11,944 nucleotides of DNA from Bacteriovoracaceae bacterium UBA2428 (GTDB lineage Bacteria; Bdellovibrionota; UBA2428). Below the pieces are notes generated by a model. It had not been told where the DNA came from and made no database searches. It saw nothing but the letters and a program-made list of their open reading frames with translations. Position 1 is the stretch's first letter. Each line of letters opens with the position of its first letter. Positions 6,211-11,944 of the stretch are shown here, piece by piece. A program made the translations under genes and the position numbers. The stretch covers positions 1 through 11,944 of the forward strand of contig DDRA01000148.1 in NCBI GenBank assembly GCA_002343545.1. The letters are read 5' to 3'.

Positions 6211-7044
6211 ATGATGAAACCCGTAACGAAGATCCTGAGCGTCTTGAGCGTCCTCGGCATCGGCCTTCCGGCCCTCGCCTGCGTCCGCGGCCAGGACCGC
6301 ATGGTTTGCCTGAACGACATCGTCATCACGCCGAACGCGGAGACCGCGCGCGTGACCGGCCTGGGCGCCGGCCAGCAGGCCTTCGTTTCGGTCGACGGCG
6401 GCTATTCGATCTACAGCTACGAGCACCGCAGCCTCTTCCTGACGGAAGGGTGTTCCCGCAACATTTGCGTGGGCGACTCCGTCACGGCGCCGAACGGCCA
6501 ACCCGGGATGGTCGCCGGCCTGAACCCCTACAACAACCGCGCCGCGGTCGAGCTCGGCGATTACCGCCAGATCTACCTCTTCGGAATGGATACCCTCGGC
6601 ATGAACCGGGGTTGCCTCATGAACTATTGCGTGGGCGACGTCGTTGCGCTGCCGACCCGTCACCGGGGTCGGATCGTCTCCATTAACCCGTGGAACGCCA
6701 CGGGGGCCGTCCGACTCGATTCGAATGGCGTCAACTACGTAAGACCCCTCGGAACGCTCCAGTTTCTGCAACCCGGCGGCGCGAGCACTTCGATGCGCTC
6801 CGGCAACCAAAACCCCCGCGCCTTCCCAGTAGGTTTTTCGTATTCGATCGGGTCGAAGACCTTCGTGCCGAACCTCACGATGACGAGCACGGCCCCCACG
6901 GGCGGCATTCCGGCGGCGTTGCCGGTCGACGAACCGGTGACGATCCTGAAGGCGATCCCCGTCGAGGACGACGAGATCCCCGCTTCGTTCGATACCCGCC
7001 CGGCTTCGCGGGCCCGCACGAACGTGCCGCTCTTCGGCCCCTAG
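6211..7044 (+). CDS. Secreted protein with three Cys-pair beta-barrel-like repeats
   Basis: The product is 277 residues. A classical signal peptide (hydrophobic ILSVLSVLGIGLPALA) ends at ALA before Cys24; the site is AxA rather than a clean lipobox, so a secreted protein is likelier than a lipoprotein. Three repeats of about 54 residues begin near Cys24, Cys81 and Cys135. Each has a Cys pair (24/33, 81/86, 135/140), then [L/V]-x-D-x-V, a P-x(n)-G turn, a [R/M]-V-x-[G/S]-[L/I] strand, an alternating strand (AFVSVD, AAVELGD, GAVRLDS) and an aromatic segment. The pattern suggests small SH3-like barrels. The tail from about 189 is Pro/Thr/Ser-rich and probably disordered. I do not recognise a named family. 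It lies 18 nt after the CE4 deacetylase and just before a terminator, so it may bind or present the same envelope polymer; that is inference. Confidence 0.85.
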   Translation: MMKPVTKILSVLSVLGIGLPALACVRGQDRMVCLNDIVITPNAETARVTGLGAGQQAFVSVDGGYSIYSYEHRSLFLTEGCSRNICVGDSVTAPNGQPGMVAGLNPYNNRAAVELGDYRQIYLFGMDTLGMNRGCLMNYCVGDVVALPTRHRGRIVSINPWNATGAVRLDSNGVNYVRPLGTLQFLQPGGASTSMRSGNQNPRAFPVGFSYSIGSKTFVPNLTMTSTAPTGGIPAALPVDEPVTILKAIPVEDDEIPASFDTRPASRARTNVPLFGP

Positions 7045-7069
7045 GTCGCCCGTTTCGCGCCAGAAACAC

Positions 7070-7104
7070 GAAAGCCCCGACGCCTCTGCGGCGCCGGGGC
7101 TTTC
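7070..7104. terminator. Rho-independent terminator between convergent genes
   Basis: A 15-bp stem (7070-7084 with 7090-7104, one A-C mismatch) encloses a 5-nt loop, with ATTTT shortly after on the plus strand. It lies between the triple-repeat gene and typA and may act in both directions. The T-tract is imperfect. Confidence 0.8.
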
Positions 7105-7131
7105 GCCATTTTCCGAATCGAAGGACTCAGA

Positions 7132-8982
7132 TCACTTCTTCTGCATGTTCTTCGCGAGGATCTTCTTGCGGATACGCAGGCTCTTGGGCGTGACTTCGAG
7201 GAGCTCGTCCTCGGCCAGCCACTCGATACCGCGTTCGAGCGAGACGAGGCGCGGCGGCGCCAGGACGATCGCGTCGTCCTTGTTCGTCGTACGGAAGTTC
7301 GTGAGCTGCTTGGTCTTGCAGGGGTTCACCCAGAGGTCGGCGTCCTTGGCGTTCTCGCCGATGACCATGCCTTCGTAGACCGGCATCTGGTGGCTCACGA
7401 AGAGCACGCCGCGGGCCTGGAGATCTTCGAGGGCGTAGGCCTGAGCTTCGCCCGCGCGGTCGCAGACGAGGGCGCCGTTCAGGCGGTTGCCGATGTCGCC
7501 TTTATGGGGCTCGTAACCAGCGGACTGCAGGTTGAAAAGACCTTCGCCGCGCGTTTCCGTGAGGAAGCGCGAGCGCAGACCGATCAAGCCGCGCGTCGGG
7601 ATGACGACTTCGATACGCACCCGGCCCGCGCCGCGAGCCTGGATGTTCTGCAGCATACCCTTACGGATCTGGAACATCTGCGTGATCGTGCCTTGCGAGA
7701 ACTCCGGCACGTCGAGGATCGCGAGTTCCATCGGCTCCATGAGCACGCCGTTCTCTTCCTTGAAGAGAATGCGGGGCTGGCCGAGGGCGAATTCGTAACC
7801 TTCGCGACGCATCTGCTCGGCCAGGATGGCCATCTGGAACTCGCCGCGACCCATGACGATGAAGCGGTCGGCCGAATCCGTCTCTTGGAAGCGGAGGGCG
7901 ACGTTCGTGAGCATTTCCTTCTCGAGGCGCTCGCGAACCTTGCGCGAAGTGACGTGATCGCCTTCGCGACCGGCGAGGGGCGACGTGTTCACGCTCCACT
8001 CGACGCTCATCGTGGGCTCGTCGATCTTCGGACGGGGTAGCTGGAGCGTGGCGGGGTCCCAGCGATCGGCCAAGGCGACCTTCTGCGGATCGGCGACGGC
8101 GGCGATCGTGTCGCCGAGGATCACGTCTTCGACGCCCGCGAGGACGGCGATGTCGCCGCAGGAGACTTCATCGGCCGGGACCTGGCGAAGACCTTGGTAG
8201 GTAAAGAGGCCTTGGACCTTGAAGGGACGACCCGCGCCCTTCGCGCCGATGACGGCGGCCATCTCGCCGACCTTCAAGCGACCCGACGCGATCCGGCCGA
8301 TCGCGAGGCGGCCCAGGTACTCGGAGTAACCGAGGTTGGCGATGAGCATCTGCGTGCGTCCTTCCGGATTCACTTGCGGATGCGGGATGTAGCGGATGAT
8401 TTCTTCGAAGAGCGCTTCGAGCGTCGTCGCGGACGCGCGGTCTTCGAGCTTGCGGAAAGCCTTGCCTTCGCGGGCCACGGCGAAAACCACCGGGAACTCG
8501 ATCTGCGCGTCCGTCGCGCCGAGATCGATGAAAAGATCGTAGACTTCGTTCAGGACTTCTTCGGCGCGCGCGTCCTGGCGGTCGACTTTGTTCACGACCA
8601 CGACGACCTTGAGACCGCGTTCCATCGCTTTGCGAAGCACGAAGCGCGTCTGCGGAAGCGGACCTTCCGCGGCGTCGACGAGGAGACAAGCTCCGTCGAC
8701 CATGGAGAGAATGCGTTCGACTTCGCCGCCGAAGTCCGAGTGTCCGGGGGTGTCGACGATGTTGATCTTGTAGTCTTTGTAGAGGACGGCCGTGTTCTTG
8801 GCCGTGATCGTGATCCCGCGTTCTTTTTCGATGTCGCCCGAGTCCATGACTCGTTCGTCGACCTGTTCGTTCGAACGGAAAGTGCCGGCCTGTTTGAGGA
8901 GGCCATCGACGAGGGTGGTCTTCCCATGGTCGACGTGGGCAATGATGGCGACGTTACGGATTTTCTCGAGCGGGTATGACAT
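7132..8982 (-). CDS. typA: Ribosome-associated translational GTPase TypA/BipA
   Basis: The 616-residue product is full length for the family. It is a translation-factor GTPase related to EF-G and LepA that binds 70S ribosomes and assists 50S assembly and stress or cold adaptation. G motifs are clear: AHVDHGKTT at 15-23 (P-loop), RGITI at 55-59, DTPGH at 77-81 and NKVD at 131-134. The HVDHGKTT loop carries the catalytic His region typical of ribosomal GTPases. It is followed by an EF-Tu domain 2-like barrel (about 205-300), the EF-G III/V-like domains (for example [18 protein letters not shown] and [20 protein letters not shown]) and the TypA-specific C-terminal domain with [13 protein letters not shown]. 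It ends in a basic tail ([13 protein letters not shown]). No Shine-Dalgarno precedes the ATG; a promoter-like pair ends 10 nt upstream. It is transcribed convergently with the triple-repeat gene. Identification is near certain. Confidence 0.98.
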   Translation of the reverse strand: MSYPLEKIRNVAIIAHVDHGKTTLVDGLLKQAGTFRSNEQVDERVMDSGDIEKERGITITAKNTAVLYKDYKINIVDTPGHSDFGGEVERILSMVDGACLLVDAAEGPLPQTRFVLRKAMERGLKVVVVVNKVDRQDARAEEVLNEVYDLFIDLGATDAQIEFPVVFAVAREGKAFRKLEDRASATTLEALFEEIIRYIPHPQVNPEGRTQMLIANLGYSEYLGRLAIGRIASGRLKVGEMAAVIGAKGAGRPFKVQGLFTYQGLRQVPADEVSCGDIAVLAGVEDVILGDTIAAVADPQKVALADRWDPATLQLPRPKIDEPTMSVEWSVNTSPLAGREGDHVTSRKVRERLEKEMLTNVALRFQETDSADRFIVMGRGEFQMAILAEQMRREGYEFALGQPRILFKEENGVLMEPMELAILDVPEFSQGTITQMFQIRKGMLQNIQARGAGRVRIEVVIPTRGLIGLRSRFLTETRGEGLFNLQSAGYEPHKGDIGNRLNGALVCDRAGEAQAYALEDLQARGVLFVSHQMPVYEGMVIGENAKDADLWVNPCKTKQLTNFRTTNKDDAIVLAPPRLVSLERGIEWLAEDELLEVTPKSLRIRKKILAKNMQKK

Positions 8983-8992
8983 TGAGCGGCTA

Positions 8993-9021
8993 GATATGAC
9001 CGACCGACCGCCACGTGTCCA
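8993..9021 (-). promoter_or_regulatory. Possible typA promoter with a very short leader
   Basis: On the minus strand TGGACA (9021-9016) is 17 nt from CATATC (8998-8993). The hexamer ends 10 nt before the typA ATG, and TATCTA, shifted by 2 nt, ends 8 nt before it. No Shine-Dalgarno is present, so a leaderless or near-leaderless transcript is plausible. The -10 match is weak. Confidence 0.35.
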
Positions 9022-9030
9022 GCGCGGAAA

Positions 9031-9043
9031 ACCCTTAAAGGGT
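9031..9043. repeat. Short palindrome ACCCTT-A-AAGGGT
   Basis: Perfect 6-bp arms around a single base, in the 95-bp gap between typA and the upstream minus-strand gene, about 50 bp before the typA start. It could be an operator, but nothing identifies a regulator. Confidence 0.5.
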
Positions 9044-9077
9044 CATTTTAGTTACGAATTCTGAACTGTCCCGGAGC

Positions 9078-10028
9078 CTACTCGGGCGGAAGCAAAGTCC
9101 GTTCGGAAACGGGCTCGTCGCCGTAAAGTACCGGTCCTATTCGGGCGCTCTCGCGTCGCGCCCCCTCGACTTGACGGTTGTGGGCCTCGATTTCCTCGTT
9201 CAGTTCGGTTTGGGCGGCCAGGAGGGCCTGGCGCCGGGCCTCAAAGTCCTCTCGGGTCATTTGACCGGACGAGGCCTCGGACGAGAAAGCCTCGGCGTCT
9301 TCGGCCAAAGCCGCTCGCTCGACTTCGATGCGCTGGGCGCCGGCTTCGAGGCTTTGCGCGTTACCCTCGAGCTCCTTGGCCCCCCGATCGAAGCGCTCGA
9401 AAGTGTCGCGGCGGAACTCGAAGCCGTAAGGAAGGCGATCCAGATCGAGACGCCAGCTCGGATCGCCCTCTTCCACCCAGACGAGGGCTTTTTGGGGACG
9501 GCTCTCGGCGCCCTGCCCCGCCGGCGTGAAATCGACGAAGACCCGACCTTGATCCGTGGTCTCGACGGCCACGACGGCGTGCCCGATCTCCTTGCCCGTC
9601 CAAGCGATGGCCGCGAAGCGCGCGGCGAAGCCTTGCGCCTGCAGCTCGGCGTAGAGCGCGGCCGCGAAGTGCTTGCAGTCGTACTCGTCGAGGACGTAGG
9701 GACGCAGGTGCCCGCGGCTCGCGCGCAGGGCCCCCATCAACTCGGCAAAGCTCCGCGCGCGCGCCTTCGGGTTCGGCCGCAGGTCGATGACGACGTTTCC
9801 CTCGCCGTCGCTGCGCGGAAAGGAAATGCGCCAGTGGCGCCCCTGAACGTCGGCGAGGCTCTGGATCTCCTGGGGCCGATTGAGTCCATTGGGCGCGACC
9901 ACCGCCTTCGAAAGCGCGAGCGGGCGCGCGGCGGGCACTTCCGTCGGCGACGGCCGAGGGGAACGCGAGAAGTAAAGCCAAGCCGCGAACGCGGCGACGG
10001 CCACCCAACCCACGCGACGAAAGTCCAT
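9078..10028 (-). CDS. Membrane-anchored transglutaminase-like cysteine enzyme with C-terminal coiled coil
   Basis: The product is 316 residues. Residues 5-20 are a hydrophobic signal anchor, then a Pro-rich linker. The core has the transglutaminase-like (papain-fold) order of catalytic residues: Cys118 in EYDCKHFAAALYAELQAQGF, His150 in IGHAVVAVET and Asp166 in VFVDFTP. Spacing and surrounding motifs fit bacterial transglutaminase-like cysteine proteinases. Such enzymes cleave peptides or form isopeptide bonds; which applies here, and the substrate, cannot be read from sequence. Residues about 205-300 are Glu/Arg/Ala-rich and probably coiled coil (KELEGNAQSLEAGAQRIEVERAALAED and a second stretch), suggesting oligomerisation or tethering in the periplasm. 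The start is an ATG with no Shine-Dalgarno but an extended -10 motif exactly 6 nt upstream. A long palindrome separates it from the PilZ gene on the same strand. Confidence 0.85.
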   Translation of the reverse strand: MDFRRVGWVAVAAFAAWLYFSRSPRPSPTEVPAARPLALSKAVVAPNGLNRPQEIQSLADVQGRHWRISFPRSDGEGNVVIDLRPNPKARARSFAELMGALRASRGHLRPYVLDEYDCKHFAAALYAELQAQGFAARFAAIAWTGKEIGHAVVAVETTDQGRVFVDFTPAGQGAESRPQKALVWVEEGDPSWRLDLDRLPYGFEFRRDTFERFDRGAKELEGNAQSLEAGAQRIEVERAALAEDAEAFSSEASSGQMTREDFEARRQALLAAQTELNEEIEAHNRQVEGARRESARIGPVLYGDEPVSERTLLPPE

Positions 10029-10034
10029 GGACGA

Positions 10035-10043
10035 ATCTTAGCA
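10035..10043 (-). promoter_or_regulatory. Extended -10 (TGCTAAGAT) abutting the palindrome; possible leaderless start
   Basis: On the minus strand TGC-TAAGAT ends exactly 6 nt before the ATG of the transglutaminase-like gene, which would place transcription initiation at the A of the ATG. The TGC comes from the end of the palindrome at 10041-10043. No -35 was found at 16-18 nt, and there is no Shine-Dalgarno. Confidence 0.4.
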
Positions 10044-10127
10044 GAAAGGCGTCAGGCACTTTTTGGTTCAGCGCGCGCGTCAAAATGACGCAGCTGCTGA
10101 ACCAAAAAGTCCCTGACGCCTTTCTGC
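10041..10127. repeat. 87-bp near-perfect palindrome (REP/BIME-like)
   Basis: The 31-bp arms 10041-10071 and 10097-10127 pair with one mismatch (C10057 against C10111). Pairing continues inward with a C-G and a G-T pair, a 3x3 internal loop, a 6-bp inner stem (10077-10082 with 10086-10091) and an AAA loop. The left arm holds the GTCAGGCAC core followed by TTTTT. As RNA it would be a very stable hairpin starting 1 nt after the PilZ stop codon, so it may also terminate or stabilise that mRNA. No transposase gene is present in the window. No second copy of the core was seen here by eye. Confidence 0.9.
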
Positions 10128-10128
10128 C

Positions 10129-10575
10129 TTAGAGGAAGAGGCGGGGGAGCGAGCCGTTGTCTTCTTTCGCGGCGACCGAGTAGGCCTGGATGAAGTCGAC
10201 GAACTTGGCGATCGCGTCGAAGTTCGAGAGCGACGTATCGAAGGTGCAGCCGTACTGGCAAAAGAGCAGACCGTTCTCGAAGCTCTCGCTCACGCGACGA
10301 ACCGTGATGCGGGCCGGAACGTAGGTGTTGTTCGAGAAATAGAAGCGGAACTCCATCTCTTCGCCGATCGCGAAGACGCCGTCGCCCTTGGGCATCCGGA
10401 AGTTCATGCCGCCCTTGGAGATGTCGAAAACCTCGACCGACTTGAGGCCCAGCTTTTCGATGACCGTGTAGCAACCGAGGATACGACCGAAGAGGACGCG
10501 CTCGTACTGGCGACGGATGGATTCCTGCTTGTCCTTGCGGGCCGAATCGAGCTGGATAAGTTTTGCGTCCGACAT
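10129..10575 (-). CDS. PilZ-domain protein, predicted cyclic-di-GMP binder
   Basis: The product is 148 residues. The start is the ATG at 10575, preceded by AAGGAGG with 5-nt spacing. An in-frame extension to 10776 would run through the divergent promoter and into the S9 peptidase gene, so it is rejected. The c-di-GMP signature is present: RQYER at 22-26 (RxxxR) and DISKGG at 51-56 ([D/N]xSxxG), followed by alternating beta-strand segments (EMEFRFYFSNN, ARITVRRVSES) as in a PilZ barrel. A C-terminal helix around 118-135 follows. There is no signal peptide or output domain, so it is a cytoplasmic single-domain effector. PilZ proteins commonly control motility, surface polymers or secretion. The gene is upstream of the transglutaminase-like gene on the same strand, but a strong hairpin lies between them, so co-transcription is doubtful. 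Confidence 0.9.
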   Translation of the reverse strand: MSDAKLIQLDSARKDKQESIRRQYERVLFGRILGCYTVIEKLGLKSVEVFDISKGGMNFRMPKGDGVFAIGEEMEFRFYFSNNTYVPARITVRRVSESFENGLLFCQYGCTFDTSLSNFDAIAKFVDFIQAYSVAAKEDNGSLPRLFL

Positions 10576-10580
10576 GGGGT

Positions 10581-10587
10581 CCTCCTT
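10581..10587 (-). promoter_or_regulatory. Strong Shine-Dalgarno of the PilZ gene
   Basis: AAGGAGG on the minus strand, 5 nt before ATG 10575. It decides the start against longer in-frame alternatives. Confidence 0.85.
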
Positions 10588-10661
10588 GAACCTGATGCTT
10601 TCCTTTCGGTCGGCGCGCGAAAAAATCTGAGGCCAAATCGCCGCGGGCGGGCGTTGAGCTT

Positions 10662-10688
10662 TTGACGCCGCGGGGGCGATGCTAAACT
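10662..10688 (+). promoter_or_regulatory. Extended -10 promoter of the S9 peptidase gene; likely leaderless
   Basis: TTGACG (10662-10667) and TGC-TAAACT (hexamer 10683-10688) are 15 nt apart, and the TG supplies an extended -10. The hexamer ends 8 nt before the ATG at 10697, so a leader of 0-2 nt is predicted. No Shine-Dalgarno is visible. Confidence 0.45.
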
Positions 10689-10696
10689 CCGCCAAC

Positions 10697-11944
10697 ATGG
10701 CGAATTTCGAAGATCCCTTTCTTTGGCTCGAAGACGTCCGCGGGGAGAAAGCGCTCGACTGGGTGCGCGAACGCAACGCCCGCAGCGAGGTTCGCCTGAC
10801 TTCGAACCCGACCTTCGCCCGCTTGAAGGAACGTCTGCGCCCCGCGCTGCTCTCGGATGATCGCCTGCCGGAAGCCTCGCCCTTCCACGAACACCTTTAC
10901 GAGCTTTGGCAAGATGCCGCGCACCGCAAAGGGCTTTGGCGCCGCACGACCTGGAAGAGCTTCGAGGGCGGCACGCCCGATTGGGAGATCCTGCTCGACG
11001 TCGACAAGCTCGCGGCCGACGAAGGCGAGGACTGGGTCTTTCAGCACGCCCAGATCCTGGAGCCCGACATGGACCGCGCGCGGGTCCGCCTCTCGCGCGG
11101 GGGCAAGGATGCCGTCACGGTGCGCGAGTTCGATCTCCCCACCAAGCGCTTCGTCAACGAGGGCCTCTTCGTTCCCGAGGCCAAGACGAACGCGATCTGG
11201 CTCGACCGCGACCATTGGCTCGTCGCGACGGACACGGGCCCCGGCAGTCTCACGAACTCGGGCTACCCCCGTCAGATCCGCATGGTCGCGCGCGGTCAGC
11301 GCATCGAAGATGCTCCGATCGTGATGGAGTGCGACGTCGCGGACGTGGGCCTCCATCCCATGGCGATGACCCCTTCGGCGCGGCTCGGCCGCGTCGTCAT
11401 GACGGCCATCCGCCGCGGTTTCTACGAGACCGAGCTCTGGATCGGCGCCTCGAACCCGTACCGGGTCGAGATTCCGCGCGAAACCGAGTTCCAGGGTCTC
11501 TACCGAGAACAGGCCCTCTTCCTTTCGCGCCAAGACTTCACCGTCGCCGGGAAGAGAATCACGGCGGGCAGCCTCTTCGCGATCCCGCTGGAGCGCGAGG
11601 GCGGGGATATCCGCGCCCTCGTCGAAAGGGTCGCGGTCGTCATGACGCCGAGCGAGCGCGGTGGACTCGAAGGCATCGCGACCGGCCGGGACCGTTTGTA
11701 CGTGGCCGGCATCGAAGACATCCAGTCCAGGCTTTGGAGCCTCGACGTGGACGAACGCGGCGTCTGGACGAAGCCGCGCGAGATCCCCGTGCCCGCCTTC
11801 TCGACCCTCGTCGCCCTCGCCGTGCAACGTCACGCGCCGGCCGCACTCGCGAAGTTCGAAAGCTTCCTGGAACCCACGACCCTCTTTAAGCTCGAGGGCG
11901 ACTGCCTGCGCGCCCTGCGCTCGCTCCCCCGGCGCTTCGAGTCC
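10697..11944 (+). CDS. S9 (prolyl oligopeptidase) family serine peptidase, N-terminal part; runs off the right edge
   Basis: A plus-strand frame is open for 416 codons from ATG 10697 to the last base, with no stop. The N-terminus (DPFLWLEDV, ALDWVRERN at about 6-28) is characteristic of prolyl oligopeptidase-type S9 enzymes. Later segments also fit the N-terminal beta-propeller of the family: LWRRTTWKSF, WEILLDVDKLAADEGEDWVF, RLSRGGKDAVTVREFD, LFVPEAKTNAIWLDRDHWLVATDTGPGSLTNSGYPRQ (given here only as landmarks, about residues 155-195). These enzymes hydrolyse short peptides, typically after proline, in the cytoplasm. The catalytic Ser/Asp/His alpha/beta-hydrolase domain, expected roughly 250-300 residues further on, is outside the window, so activity and specificity cannot be confirmed. 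No signal peptide is present. The gene is divergent from the PilZ gene across a 121-bp gap. Confidence 0.9.
   Translation, partial: MANFEDPFLWLEDVRGEKALDWVRERNARSEVRLTSNPTFARLKERLRPALLSDDRLPEASPFHEHLYELWQDAAHRKGLWRRTTWKSFEGGTPDWEILLDVDKLAADEGEDWVFQHAQILEPDMDRARVRLSRGGKDAVTVREFDLPTKRFVNEGLFVPEAKTNAIWLDRDHWLVATDTGPGSLTNSGYPRQIRMVARGQRIEDAPIVMECDVADVGLHPMAMTPSARLGRVVMTAIRRGFYETELWIGASNPYRVEIPRETEFQGLYREQALFLSRQDFTVAGKRITAGSLFAIPLEREGGDIRALVERVAVVMTPSERGGLEGIATGRDRLYVAGIEDIQSRLWSLDVDERGVWTKPREIPVPAFSTLVALAVQRHAPAALAKFESFLEPTTLFKLEGDCLRALRSLPRRFES

Noticed and set aside
7145..8979. Several plus-strand open frames opposite typA
   Set aside because: Antisense shadows of a highly conserved GTPase gene in GC-rich DNA; none shows a motif or a ribosome binding site.
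10576..10776. N-terminal extension of the PilZ protein
   Set aside because: Would run through the divergent promoter into the S9 peptidase gene; the perfect Shine-Dalgarno before 10575 decides the start.

Overview
The window is high-GC bacterial DNA with tightly packed genes on both strands, mostly single genes or two-gene units separated by hairpin terminators. The mix suggests a Gram-negative bacterium of the Bdellovibrionota or a nearby 'deltaproteobacterial' lineage: secreted Cys-rich modular proteins, an animal-type CE4 deacetylase with an FDNC motif, a stand-alone MCAD-like acyl-CoA dehydrogenase, a PilZ protein, and a palindromic repeat carrying GTCAGGCAC. This placement is an inference from gene content, not proof. 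No tRNA, rRNA, CRISPR array, integrase, transposase gene or recognisable defence system is visible.

Layout. (1) Positions 1-1733, minus strand: the first 577 residues of a large secreted protein whose C-terminus lies off the left edge. It has a signal peptide, two Ig-like segments, seven C-x12-C modules, a charged Arg/Glu stretch and a long [D/T/G]-[R/Q]-P triplet tail. (2) 1994-3232, plus: a membrane-anchored zinc-ribbon metallopeptidase, followed by a medium-chain acyl-CoA dehydrogenase (to 4421) and a strong terminator. (3) 4504-4770, minus: an 88-residue protein of unknown function. (4) 5032-7044, plus: a two-gene unit of a secreted CE4 deacetylase and a secreted protein with three Cys-containing repeats, ending at a terminator. 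(5) 7132-8982, minus: the ribosome-associated GTPase TypA/BipA. (6) 9078-10028, minus: a membrane-anchored transglutaminase-like cysteine enzyme. (7) 10041-10127: an 87-bp near-perfect palindrome. (8) 10129-10575, minus: a PilZ protein. (9) 10697 to the right edge, plus: the N-terminal 416 residues of an S9 prolyl-oligopeptidase-family enzyme.

No single pathway links all the genes. Five products act at or outside the inner membrane (the Ig/Cys-module protein, the metallopeptidase, the CE4 deacetylase, the triple-repeat protein and the transglutaminase-like enzyme), so envelope or surface remodelling is the recurring theme. TypA, PilZ, the acyl-CoA dehydrogenase and the S9 peptidase are cytoplasmic. 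The points most worth a second look are the modular surface protein with its triplet tail, the long palindrome whose edge abuts the start of the transglutaminase-like gene, and a set of genes without Shine-Dalgarno sequences that carry -10-like hexamers 6-10 nt before the start codon, suggesting leaderless mRNAs.
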